Source: Malurus cyaneus samueli
Taxonomy: Eukaryota; Chordata; Aves; Passeriformes; Maluridae
Assembly (NCBI GenBank): GCA_009741485.1
Contig: CM019237.1
Span: 49,600,050-49,664,049, forward strand
Direction of reading: 5' to 3'
DNA length: 64,000 nt
Positions 43,661 to 56,972 of this stretch are shown one piece after another. How positions within the stretch are numbered: the stretch's first letter is position 1; each line of letters begins with the position of its first letter. A program made the translations under genes and the position numbers. Under the pieces are notes generated by a model. That model did no database searches, was not told the DNA's origin, and worked only from the letters and a program-made list of their open reading frames with translations.

Positions 43661-46600
43661 AGGAATCAATCTCAACTAAATCAAGTCAATCTTTTCTTTC
43701 CTGAACCTGAGTTCCTCATAAAACAATTTCAAATGCTAAAAAGTGAAAGGGATACCATTTGGGCAGAAATAGATTTCTTCAGAACTAAAAACAAAATAAG
43801 TATAAAAGGATTTTATTTTTAGGAGCAGTCTATGCTTGTCATTCTTCAGTTCAAAGGAGTATTTAAAATGAGAAGTTGAGTTTCCATTCAAAGCCATCCT
43901 CTTTGAAGCAGGATAAAGGCCTGGTCTTCCATCCTTCAAACAACTGCAAGATTTTCTCCTCCTGAGTTACAGTCTCGTCCTCCCAGCCACCCACAAGCAG
44001 CAGCCTCCCCCAGACACAGGCAGATTATGGCTCTGTAAAGTGACCCAAGTTGAAACTAAGGAGGGAAACAGGTGCCAGGTGGCCAGCACAGACTAGTGCA
44101 GAACTGCCTGGGTCTTTCAAGCTGTTCCTCACCTCTAAATTTACCAACTCTCAGTGTAGCCAGGGAGAAAAAGGTAACAAAAGGCAGTGGTCCAGATGTG
44201 GGAAATCCTGCAGGCAAGATAAAAATCTAACTGCATGCTAAGTGTACAGATAATATTCAAGTGTGTTACATTTAATTGATCAGAGAATTAGCAAGCCTTA
44301 GTTGAATGCTGGTTCCTTTCTGGATAATTACAGGCTGCTTCTCGGCTTGAAACAGTGTCATATGTAATTTTTTGCCCATCACTTGTAGTAATTTATCCAA
44401 TTTTCATCCACTTGAGAGTGGTTGCTTAACTGCACGTTCACTGGAGTTCCAGAGAGGAAAATGGTGTGAGTGCTGGCAAAATGTGCTATCTTAGATGTAA
44501 AGTAGAGATAATTCAATACCTTTTACTGCTATTTTATACTGTTTTATCTTTTTTTAAATGGTCAAAAGAATACCCGGCCACTTAGAATGATCTTCAGTTT
44601 TGGGTTTTCCAGAACCTTTAAAATTAACACCTTTCTCTAAATATCATCTCTGTGGAACCATCATGCTTTTGATCAGCTTGTTTTACCTTACCTGATGTTA
44701 TTCAGCCTTTTCCAAAACTACTTGTTTTAAAAGTCTTAGTGTTTACATCCTAGTACCAATGAAGTGGAGCTCCCCAAGTGATACTCCCACTTTTGGGTCA
44801 ATTTTTCACTTTTTCTCTGGCAGCAGTGATCTTTATTTACCTAGGAGTGTGTCGTGCTCACAAGCAAGCAAAGTCCTGGCATGAATTTAAAGCCAAGAAG
44901 CTTTTGGGATTACAGAAAAAGAAAATAGGATTTTTTTTTCCTTGTAGGAAATTGTAGGTACAAGAACATGGTGTAGTCCTGGGCACAAGAACCCCAACCA
45001 GCTCTGAGTGAAAGCACACAGATATTGGGAACAACAAATGATGTCAGCTTTGAGTTTATTTAGGAATATTAGAGGGAAGTAGGCTGAGGCAGAGGCCCAA
45101 ACTATGTTAGGAAAGCAGTCCTTTAGTGTCAGTCACATTTTGCATTGGATCACAAGCAGTGTGCCTCTTTAATGCAACAATAATATAATTTCCCTGGCTG
45201 GAAAGAAATCCATAGCATGACAGGATCTGTCTGTCATATGACTTCCCTGGTTTTCCTCTGGCAATATGAAAAATAGCATATCGTGCTTGGGCCGCTCTGG
45301 GATTTTTGGATGGTCTTTTCCTCTGGAGGGGAGAATTATTCTCAAAAACTATTATACAGCCCCAAAGTGATCACTGCCCCTTGAGGAGTCTGTGGATGGA
45401 CACATTTTCCTCATGGCCCTGATGTGACAGAGAACACCTTGCTCCTTGAAGACGCTCTTTCTGCTCTTGAGCACTGATATCACTGATGCCCCAGGTCCCT
45501 GAGATGGATAGTGCCGTTTTCATGTTCACAGGTGGGAAAGCTGAAAAATGGGAGCCATCTACTGTCAGGTGCACACTCACATTCAGGAAAGCCTTGAGAG
45601 AGAGATTCTAACCATGTCTCCAGCTGGGCAGGGCCCACATCAGGCAGAACTTCTGATTCTGACAATGTATTTTCACAGTGAGGTCTATGCCCCCTTCAGT
45701 CCTCTGGGGATTTAATGCATTAAACATTTGCCAGTCTCTTGCTACAGACAGCTCATGAACACACGGAGGACTGCTGAAAGAGCTGCACTGCCCCTGGGTC
45801 CTGTTCCTATCCAATACATAAATTATTTATTTCCCCTTTGTCCTCATGTGTTTCATGTACTTTGATGACACCACTTTGGTGACTGTCACCAATCTTTCTG
45901 CCTTAGCCCTGTTGGTGGTTGAGTCACCAGTTTCCATTGTCTTCCTGACACAAATAAACAAAGAGTCTCTTCTAAAGGAGTCTTTCTCCAAGGCTCCTGT
46001 TGTGCTCAGGGGTTTGTATGTGAGACATTGGCACAGGAAGCACAAGCTGTCACCTTTCTGTTACGACACATGAGAAGAGTCACTTGAGGATCATTTCACC
46101 CCAAACAAATAAGTTCTGCCACTTGGAGATGCTCTGGGCTGTTGGAAAAATCCTCATGGGTCTGTCTGATTTGTCACAAATCTGTGGGACACCTGTGCCT
46201 TGCTGTAAGGACACCTGGGAGTGAGCTCAGCTGTGCTTGGCAAGCACAAATGGACAGAGTTAGGTACATAAGGCAACACAACTGAGTTGTTGGTTTCTCC
46301 TTTTTGCTCAACAGTGCTTTAAATGACATTTTTCAGCTTGAGTCAGCTGAGAGCACCTTGGCAGTGCTGCCTCAAGCTGAATTTTACTGTCTTACAAGTG
46401 AAAAGTTAAAGAATGGCTGCTTCTGCCACAGGAAGAGAAGGAAAAGAAGATGAGGGAGGTGGGAGAGAGCAAAAAGGAGAAAATCCCTGGAAGAGTAGGG
46501 CTTTGAGGCTTGACACAGCAGGGGATGTGAAGTATATGGGAATGGTGAGCACTGTTTCTCTGCGGGGCCGATTGTCCTGCAGCAAATCCAGCATCGCAGC

Positions 46601-49600
46601 AGAGATGGAAGGAGGAATTTTAATGATTGCCCAAAAGCCTGCTTAGGTAACAGCCTAGGCATCTAAATATCTATTTGCTCCACAGATCTCTTAATCCAAG
46701 GGGTAAAAGCTGGGCCTTGGCAGATCCAAAGTAACAGACTCTGTGTCTTCATGGCTGTGGGAGCCCACCTGGGCAAAGGAAAGAAAAAAAAGTTGAGATT
46801 TGGGGAATTTGAGAACCTGGCAATGTGAACTGCCACTTCTGAAGGTGAGATTGGTCCTGATCTTCTTCCCTTCTTGAGAGAAGTCTCAAAGCGGAGCTGT
46901 TTAAGTGTCAATCCCATTCTGCTGCTGGCAACATAAAAGTAATTCCTGGACATTTCTTAGACCTTCACTGCTGTAAATTGTGTGTTGAAACACCTACTGG
47001 TGAGTACAGTCCCTTTGTATGAAATACTTCATGTCCTATACTACTTTCAGATTCCCTTTTTTCTGCCGGAGTGTGTATGACAAGTGGAATTCATTGCTTC
47101 AGGATGTTACTGAGGGAAATGAAATGAAATATTAGGGGAAGACACAGAAGCACCACAATGAACTGAATGAGGTTTGCTCTGATTGGTGCATCCTTGGTAG
47201 AAATTTTAGCTTAGCTACAGGACGAAACATAACCATTCTTCATGGTACTCTGAATGATGCTGCATCAAATGTTGCAAAATGCCAGTGTGAGGAGAAAAGC
47301 TTGCAAACATGCCAGCCTCTTCTTTTGTTTCAAGATAAAACTTATCTCAGATGCTGAAATCTGAACAGTTTTATGTTTCATAATATAAAATATAACAAGG
47401 GAAAAGCAAGGGTAAGTACATGGTAATACCCATGTCCTCTCTCAGCTGTCAACTCAACAGCCTGGTTAAGCATGTTTCACTGAAATACATGAATTTGTGC
47501 TGAGGGTGATAAGCAGTCTGGAAATAAAATCGACCAGCAGGGTTAGAAGGTAGACCCTATTTTTTTACTGTAAATACAAAACATATCTGTATGTAAGACA
47601 GAGGGATTGGCTGGGACTCAGAGACAGACAATGATCTCAGAGTACAGGAGCATTGTTCAGCGGAACAAATTATTCCTCTCAAGCCTTTTTCTGTGTCCTG
47701 TGACAAAAGAGAGCATTTGGGTGTGGTCACTTCACAATGGTACCCCCAAAGAGGCAGAACCTCATCTGCAGCAGGATCAGCCCAGTGTCAGCAGGAGACA
47801 TGGGCAGCCTTCATCACCACTCTGCTGAGTAACCCTGTGGCCTCCTCCTCATCACCCCAGGTCATTCCCCTACCTTGGCTCCTGCTTTATCCCCTGGCCC
47901 TTTGTTCTGGCTGTAATTAGTGTGTCAGTCTTTCAGGGCACTGACCACATCCCCTTATCTCTGTGGAGGCTTTTGTGACCTTAGCAGAGATGAATGGGGG
48001 ACAATGACCTCTCTCACATCATTGCTTTGGATGATTCTGGCCGTGGCTCCCTTCTCATCTAGAGCACATTTCATCGTGTGATGCATAGACTTCCATCTGG
48101 TTTGCGTATCTGCTGCTTGCAGCAAATCTAGTGAAACAGGATGGTTTTATACTCAGCTGCATTCTGTGCAAAGGTTTTACAAACTTGGGTAGACTGATTA
48201 AACTGGATCTATCGCCTCTCCCTATCATCATTATGGTGAAAACCAGTGGAATTTGTCTTGGATGAAACCAATAAACTGCAACACTGACTTCTTTATACTA
48301 AAGAAAAACCAAGCCCAGCTGAGAGGCGTGGGAGGTGAAGGTTTTGTTCCTGATCTGATCTCCTCTGTGACCTTGAGGAAGTTGCCTCACTGCAGCAGCT
48401 ATCATCCTATAATTTTTATATCCTAGGTATTGAGGCTGGAAGTGCTTTTCAGGGTGAAGGATTTTTTTTTGCTTGCTTATGAACTGGCTAACCAGCCGTG
48501 ATGGGGATCTTAAGGCTTTTTTGTAACATCCCTAAAATAAGATTTCATGACAGGAGAAACAGCTTGTACCGACAAGAGGAATAATTTCTAATGTAGATGT
48601 GGAAATGAAGGGACAAGCAGAAGAACAGCAAAGCTGTGAGGCAGAGCCTGCTGGTCTCCATAAGTGGTCATTTGGCAAAAGTTATACAAGTTCCACAGTC
48701 TCTGCATAAGCAATTCAGCTTGTAATTAGACATGGCATCAAAAAATCTCTAAACAACAATCACACGCACTAAACCTCAAACCAAAAGGCCCACCATTTTT
48801 TGGTAAACAGCTTTCTTTTCTTTTTGTACCATTTTGGTGAAATGAATATATTAGTCACTGCCACTAAAAAAATCTAACTAAATATTGGCAAACTGTGTTT
48901 TTTCAGATGTTTCTGTCACACACAGCAGCTATAATTGGGATGGAGGAGGTTCAAGTTCTCAGAAGACTATATTATTTTATCAGATTTCTCAGAGTGCTTT
49001 TAGTGCTTGGATCTTGCAGCTGATTGTAAAGACAAAAATTAGCAGGGATGTGCACTCCTAATAGGATCTGCACCAGTGGCAAGGCTGGGCCCTCAGGGCA
49101 GAGCTATCAGCCAAGCTTGCTTAAACAGAGCTGGAGATCCCACTGCCTAACTGCCATGCAGCCAGAAAACATCTGTATTTTCAACTGAGCATCTAAAGCT
49201 GGTTGCCTGCCTTTTCAGAAAGAGCCCCTAATCCTATTTATGACCCCATGACTGACAGGCATCTGCATTCCAGATGAAGTACAGAAGAGTTCTCAATTAC
49301 AGGAAATATGTAGAAAGTTGCAGTAGGTTATTTGCTCATTAGACTTCCCCCTCAGTGACTGTGGGAGTGCAAGGCATGTTGGTAAACCCTCCTGCTGCCC
49401 ATCACTTGTCTGTCATAATGTGATCAGCCATTCATTCCTAATGAAAAGCTAATGCCTTGAGAGAATCCAAAGGTTGGAGTTCAGCGTGGCTTCTTAGGAA
49501 GATAAAAGGGGCAGAGCTAATTCTGAACGGATGTCATTTGTGTTTCCATGTGGCTGTGTCTGGTTTCATCCTGTCCAGAGCTGCAGCTCTTCTCAGTGTC

Positions 49601-51271
49601 TAAACATTTTCAGTGTCACTGAATTGCCTGATAAAGGGAATCTCTCTTGATGTCTTCTTTTGGGAAGGGAGAGAATCATCTTCCAAAGGAGTGGCTGGTG
49701 CTTGTGCCAGGCTCTGTCCTCAGCAGTCACGTAGCCATAGCCAGATCTACCACAGTTCTCCTCAGTTGTACATCATCCTAATTCCACTGCATGGGTGGGG
49801 AACTGAGATAGGAGTTGAAATATGACTGGGAAAAGTTCATCTACCTTGTCACTGTTCTGTCAGAAATTCAATCCCCTGTTTCCCAGCTTGGTGCTCTCAT
49901 TACTGCACCTTTTCACCCATTGAGGGCATGAGCTAGAAGTAGCTTTTTGGGGGTGTTTGGGGTGTTTCTGCAACTATTTCTAGAGGAAAAAAAAAGAGTT
50001 TTCTTCCCTGTGCTGGGAAGAATGAGGGAGGCATGTCTCCCTTTCCTCAATGCACTGCATTGCCAGGATTTCGAGAGGACTCTTTATTGTCTCTTCCAGG
50101 TGGCCAGAGGTTCATATTCAGCCTTTAAAAGAATTTGCAGTTTGATTGCCTTTACTTTTTCTATGCCACACCAGCTCACACCAGGGACAATTCTGTGATC
50201 CTGGTGATTCTGCCATTCCCACTGAGGTGACTAATCTTATATTTAAAGTGTGCTGATCCAGAGTTTCAGTGTGGATGATCTGTGTGCATCCTCAGACAAG
50301 AATCTGCTCTGATTGTTTGATGCTGCAGCATAAATACAGCGCATTTCTGATCCCTAGACAAGTACAGGAGGTTGGATAGTTCATGAATGGGAGTGATGGA
50401 TAGTTCCCAAGAACAACCTGCACTTGCAAGACGCAGAGAATTTGAGCTCATCCCAGCTGATGGTGGGATCCTCCGTGTTCAGACATGGTTCAGAGTTCAG
50501 TGCTGTTTTGAGCCCATCCCAAAGCCTCAAATCCAAAGGATCTGAGTTAATTTCAGGAGAGCGTGTGCCCATTTCAGACATGAAAGAATGAAGGGAGGCA
50601 CAACAGAGAAGAGCTGTGAGTGCATGTGTAAATAATAAGTGTCCCCTTCTCTGCCCCCCTCCCAGCGCCCACTGCTCTGAAAGACTCTGGGCATCTTGAC
50701 AAAATTTAACTCAAACAATCTTTTCTAACTGGTCAGCATGTCCTTAAGTAAACCTTAAAACCACCACAGAGTTAGGCAAGAGAGGAAATAGCAAATCCTG
50801 ACATCTCCTACACATGCAATGCCTGGAGCAACACACGGAGAAGAATTAGGAAGAAACAAAAACATCTTGAATTTCTCCTTGAAAGCGTTTGCCACAGCTG
50901 GGCTTTGGCATGTGAGAAGGAGAGGTTATCAGCATCATAGGCCACTGCAGATGAAACCATTACTTTACTGGCTATTTTAATGTCTTTGATATTAACAAAC
51001 AATACCATAGTAATACAATTAACTTTTAATAGAAGTCTCCAAATGATGCAATTCCATAATCCCAGAAATATTCAGCAGGTTCAGGTGCAGATCACAAAGA
51101 GACTCAACATCAGAAACTCTCAAAAAACTTGAGAGTTGAAAAAAAAGGCTTGAAAATCAGGATAGGTGAAGGATGAGAAGAGGAATTCAAATGCATTTTG
51201 CTGTTGGGAAATGCTGTGGCGTTTAGCATCAGGGGCATTTGAGTTTAAAGAAATCATGATATTCCCTGCTT
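43661..51271. other. Intergenic, no gene or clear repeat seen
   Basis: 7.6 kb of mixed-composition unique sequence. No splice-linked frames, RNA gene or retroelement recognised. Confidence 0.65.
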
Positions 51272-51383
51272 CTGGAGATATTCCCCACCTGTATCTGTCA
51301 GGTGTCCTGTGCATGGCCAGGAGCTGAAATTCCGTGATTCTTGTTGGTCTCTTCTAGTTCAGTGCATTCTATGATGCTGTGAA
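51272..51383 (+). mobile_element. Diverged CR1 LINE 3' end
   Basis: CCTGTGCATGGCCAGGAGCT followed by GGTCTCTTCTAGTTCAGTGC and ATTCTATGATGCTGTG mirrors the copy at 16.3 kb, with more change. Confidence 0.55.
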
Positions 51384-53424
51384 AAATGTTGTGGCTCTCT
51401 GTGGCTCACAACGTTGTATTATTAATAACTGTGTAATGAATAATTGTTCTTCTGAATATTTATACAGAATTAAGAGCACTGTTTTGCCTTCACTGCCTCC
51501 TCTCTTTATTGCCCTGAGCCCATTGCATATGGCCCTGTCTGTGGGGTAAGAAGAGTAAAGAACAGGAGTAAGGAGCCCTTGTTGTGCTTCATGAGTTACT
51601 GGATGGAAACAAAACCCCCCATGAATAGTTTTATTGTTTGAATACATCTGATTTTTTCCTCAGTGACATCCTAAACAATGAGTTTCAGAATTCAGCATAA
51701 TGCTCTGGAAACATGTAATTGCTTTGCTGCCACCTTGAGTCTTTTCAATTTCATAAATCAAAGTTTTATGTTTGCCTCGTACCCTGGATTTTAGTTTGGA
51801 CTGTGAGGTTTAAGGTGCTACCACTGAACAGAAGAGAAGCATTGTGAATGTCAAGAGTTTACAGCCTGTCTGGCTGTTTCTGTGATGCCTTTCCTAACTG
51901 AGAATCAACAACCCATGAGGCTGTATCAGACTCATTCGAGGACTGGAATTGCAAAGGTTGTCTCTGAGTGTGCCTGGGGCTGCTGACAGTTGAGGTTTGC
52001 TGACACTGGTAGGTGATGTGACCTTGGTAAATCAGATGTGCCCAAAAATATGGTGGGGATGCACACATGAAAATAGCTCATGGAGTACAGCAGCTTTTCC
52101 ATGGTCAATTAAAACTGCTCAATGTGGCATGAAACCTAAGTAAAATTAAATAACTCCTTGTCTCTTGACCTGAACATATCAGAGCTTCAGATAACTATAT
52201 ATAGGCGATGGAAAAAATTCATTGCCTATAATGAACATTGTTTACAAAATTCTCTAAATAGGGCTATTTTCCATTGCCAAATATAGACTCTTAAATGAAG
52301 CAGGAAAGCCAAAAGCCTTGCAGAACTCCCTTTATCATCTCTGAAGGCAGGAACTGTCACAGCAATCCTTTGTGCTCTTTCTTGACTTCACCTCTACCTT
52401 TCCAAAGCCCGGGAGAGCTTTTCCATTGACTTCCAAGCTGCCTGAAACTGGCCTGGTCATCCAAGATATGCACACTCATTTTTTGCTTTTCAGCCCAAAA
52501 TATTTTTTTTTACTTCTAAAAGGCAGAATGCAGAGGTTATTAAAGAGAACGCTCATTGAAAGCCTTGACAGAGTAACTTCACCTTAAAAGTGAAACATCT
52601 TTAGATGCTCTGTTATTTTTGGAATGATTTTGGCAGTTCTGAGCATGGTGAGAAGGAGCTGAACACTCATTCTCTGTGCTGAATAAATAAATCTGCCCAC
52701 AATGGTGTTACAGGGGAGTCATTCCAATGACACTGTCAATATCCACCAAAACAGTGTCATACCTTGGAAACAGAGGTATCCAAAAGCAATGATCATGTGT
52801 GATTATTGACATGACTGTTTTATGAGTCATGATAATAAGTCCCCTGGGGAATGGAGAAAAGGAATTAAACCAGGGTGCTAGGAGTTGGAATAGGCAAAGT
52901 GGGAGCACATCTTCTGTCTGGTAAGTGTACACATGGTGGGCAGGCAGAAACGGGGCCTTTCTGGGGGGTGGTGATCCTGAGCTGGCTGCCTGCCCTGTCT
53001 GACAGCGAAACCACTGGCCTTTCCCATGGAATGGCAGGCATATCTAAATTTATATAAAGTAGATAAATAAATTCCAGGTGAATTCTTAGTCCCCCATTAA
53101 AATGCCTATTAAGCTTCCATGGATTTCCACCTTTAAAAAGAGCCTAAAACCTTTTGTCTCATATTTGAAAAAAAATAAAACCCTTATCAAAGAGATGAAC
53201 AAGACTAAAACAAAAGAGGAGAAATGTAACAGACACAAAATGTTAACTTACAAAAAGTCGAACTAATTTCGTGTATCTCCAATTCAGAGAAATATATAAT
53301 GCTTGTGAAAAGAAGGAGATGGTTATTTATTTGCCATCTTCAGTGAAAAAACTTCTTCCACTCATTACGGGACTGCAGGATTCCTGCCAAAATTATATAT
53401 TTAATTTTGGGGAGACACTATTTA
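51384..53424. other. Intergenic, nothing recognised
   Basis: Unique sequence between two CR1 copies. Confidence 0.65.
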
Positions 53425-53722
53425 CGAGGATCTGGAGGTACAGGACAAGGTGGGGATGGCTTCAAACTGACAGAGAGTAGGTTTGGGTTATAAATTAGGA
53501 AGAAATTGTTCCCTGTGATGGTGGTGAGGCCCTGGCACAGGTTGCCCAGAGAAGCTGTGGCCGCCCCATCCCTGGCAGTGTCCAAGGCCAGGTTGGATGG
53601 GGCTCTGAGCAACCTGGGATAGTGGAAGGTGTCCCTGCCCATGGCAGAGGGATGGAACGAGATGATCTTTAAGGTTCCTTCCAACCCAGGCCATTTTATG
53701 ATTCTATGATGATTCTATGGTT
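53425..53722 (+). mobile_element. CR1 LINE 3' fragment, little diverged
   Basis: Reads through the whole 3' region in sense, from ACAAGGTGGGGATGGCTTC to TAAGGTTCCTTCCAACCCAG and ending ATTCTATGATGATTCTATGG. It closely matches the body of the copy at 38.7-38.9 kb (about 6 differences over 145 bases by eye), so both belong to a young subfamily. Confidence 0.92.
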
Positions 53723-56700
53723 TTTATGGATGAACACCTGAAGCCCTTTTGCAGAAGTTCCATTTCAAGTATCAGATGAGGGGTTTAACTCTACCAGATC
53801 TCCAGATATCGTTTCAAACTGTTTTTGCACTATGTGAAGCTGAAAACATGAGGTAAGGCTCCACTTCTTATACACAGAGCATTAGGATCTTGATTCAAAT
53901 GACTCCTTTTTTTCTACCCTTATGTTCTTGAAATCATATGTTAGTGCTGAATTAATTAGGATACATTACTCTGATCCCAGTCCATTTAGGTAATAATGAA
54001 AATATTCTGGTGTATATTTCTTGTTGTTGCACATGCCTTTCCTAATTTATTTAAAACCTATGAGAGATAAAATGTTTGAGTCACTCTAAAACAGGGACTA
54101 TTTGTCAGCTGAGACCTGACAGCAGGGAGGCTGGTGCCAATTTGGCAACCAGTATCCAGGATTCAACTGGGTTTGAATTTTCCTAATTGCCTGTGTTGCT
54201 GGCAGCTGACAAACAAGGACATACCCAGCACGGTATAAGCTGTGTGCCATTCATTAATTCCCTCTCATCCGCCAGCATGTATCCCCAGAGACTTTCCCCT
54301 TCTCTCAGATCACTGCCCTGTAAGGAATGAATTTAAAATGTAGCCATCTGGGAACTTTGATGTATGCCCTTGAAGGAAAACGATTTTTTGTGGAGTGAAA
54401 TGCTTGAGACTGATGTTTTCTTGTCCCTCAGCCTCTTCCCTCCTCCAATCAAACATCAGGAGCAGGAAGCAAGTGGGTAAACTGCTTGTGGGGAGCTGCT
54501 GCTTCTCCACTTGGAAAAAGGGGCTCTGAGGTCAGCCCTGCAGATCTAAGAGCAGGGTTTTCTCTTTGGTCTTTGCATCTTGGCTGAGTTCTTGCTAAAC
54601 CACTTGACCTGTGGATGAGCAGTTAATCCATGACGCCCTGTTGTGCAGGAGGCAGGCTGGAGTTTCTTCTGCAGTTTGGAATTACCAAGTTTGTTAGAAC
54701 AAGTGGTCAAGTCAGAATGGACGCTGCCTTATCTAACTGATTGCATTTGGAATGGCTTCATGCTTCACAGTGCTTTACAAATGCTTTTGAGAGAGTTTAA
54801 GCAAAAGACAGCTACCAGAGGATAAGCTGTTTCTGAAGACATTTGGCTCTTGCAGCAAATTCACTTGCCAAAGAAAACTCTGTGTTCCAATTCTATGAGA
54901 ACCCCTGGAAACATTTCTCCTGCTGTTGTCTGCTCCCCTCTGCTTTCTCAAGCAAGTGACTATTGTCTTCACGAGACAGGAAATCTCTTCCTTAGCCTCT
55001 TTTTTTTCTCCATCAGGGCTGCTTCTTTTGCCTTCTCACTTTTCCTTTTGCAAATATTACAGATTTCTGCTGCCAACTACTTTATCTCCTTCCTTATCAT
55101 GCTGCTTTTCAGCCAACAGCCTTTAGAGAACCTTTTTTACCTCTGGAAATCAGTGAAGAGGCAATTTCACATAATCTAAAATAGCCACCAGAAAACTGTG
55201 TGCTAAAGAGCACTTCCATGGTGTACAGGGCTGTGTTGGACACATCCCTGGCTGCAGGAAGTTGCACACAAGGCATCATTATTGTGTCAGGGGTATAGAA
55301 CCTAATGTGATACATGATAGAATTCAATACAGAAAAGGATAATATTTAAGCTCAAATACAGTAAAAAACCCAGATTCTTATGTCTACACATATTCAAAAG
55401 AGCACAAATTCAACTTCCACACCAACTAAACCAAACTTTCAAGCAAGCTATAAACTGATTTGTTCTGTCAAAGCATGGAGTAATCTTAATCTGCCCTCAT
55501 GTCTAGGGACACACACACACTGTGAGTTGCTTCATGTTAAAGCAATGAAGAAAACTATTTTATTTTTTTTTCCCTTTTCAGCCAGTAAATCTTCTGGTAC
55601 CTAATTTTTTATAGAGTATGTCTGTGGAAAGGGCAGTCTGTCTCAGAAAGGGAAAGGTTTCAAACTCCTATGAAGTTTCTTAGCACTGTTTATTTGCTAC
55701 CTCACCCAGAGATTATTAAAACAATCATTGGAACATTTCCTGTCTGATTTTCTTATCCCTGTATGGTAAATTCTTCCCACCTGTACTAATGCCTTACAGG
55801 GAACATTTGTTTTAATGGAAGGGTATAAAGAAGTCCCCTTAAGTGATTGTCCTTGTATTTCTGTTAAGAAGTCTTGAGATGATAAAGCCCCATTTATTGA
55901 TTGCAGAATCCATGAATGCTCATCCTATTAGTAATCTTTGGAATATGCAATATTAAATGCAGATTTCAGGTTCCAGCTACCATGTGTTCAACATCTATCA
56001 CTCCACCTGATTTTCCTCGTGATCGTTCTTGGGTGTAGGATTCAGCCCAGGGACTCCTTCTAATCCCCCTCCAATATTGCTGCTGCTCCAGTGTGAATGC
56101 AGTAGAAGAAAAAGTCAGATTCAGGCCCAGATAGTCACTAAGAATACAATTTTGAATTACGTCTGGCAGGCTTTCATGGCATGTCAGTAGCATGTAATCA
56201 GTCATGCTAATGACACACTGTAAAAAGCTACAACCTGTACAAAACAGAGGGAAGAGGGAATTGCTTCCATTAAAGACAGGGAACTGGGGTCTGGAATCAT
56301 CCTCACTGAGATGACTGGCACAAAACAAATTAGTGCTGTAAGCAGGAGCAGAATGAATCTCACAACATTTTCAGGACATTTCAGTTAGTGGGGAAAAAAC
56401 TCACCACATTTCCTGAAACATTCTGCAGCAAATGAAACATGCAGGGCAATTTCTCTGGTGCTAAGATGTTTGGGAGGGTCAGAGCCTTCTGTGTCTGGAG
56501 GCAATCAAAGATGAGTGGTTTATGGGTTGTGTGCAAGTCAGAGTTATTGCATATATAGGGGTTTATTTGGTGATGTGAATTTAATGAAGTTTTACAAAGT
56601 AAAATATCTCCAATATTGACCCTAATGTTGATTTCATATTTGTGGAAATATGAGCAGAGTGTGGAATAAACTCAGTGTCAGGAGGAAAATTATGGCATTG

Positions 56701-56854
56701 GGAAAACAGCTAAGATTAGCTTCTAATCACAGAGGAAAATATTAAAAACCCCCTAGGGTTTCAGTTCTTTCAGTATTTGACTAGTTATGTTATGCAATAT
56801 AAACAAATAAATCCCATCAGCAACCCCATATCTTCCTTTTTTTTTTTTTTTCTG
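53723..56854. other. Intergenic, nothing recognised
   Basis: Unique sequence with a short AC run at about 55507-55520. Confidence 0.65.
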
Positions 56855-56972
56855 GAGGGTGGCGAATAAGATGAGCTTTATGGTGCCTTCTAACCCAAAC
56901 CACTGATTCTAGGATTCTATGGTTCTAGGATTCTATGATTCTATGATCCTATGATTCTATGATCCTATGATG
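56855..56972 (+). mobile_element. CR1 3' tip with expanded octamer tail
   Basis: GGCGAATAAGATGAGCTTTA and GTGCCTTCTAACCCAAACCA are the CR1 end. They are followed by eight tandem octamers of type ATTCTATG (56906-56969), some reading ATCCTATG or ATTCTAGG. A T run lies directly upstream. Confidence 0.78.
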
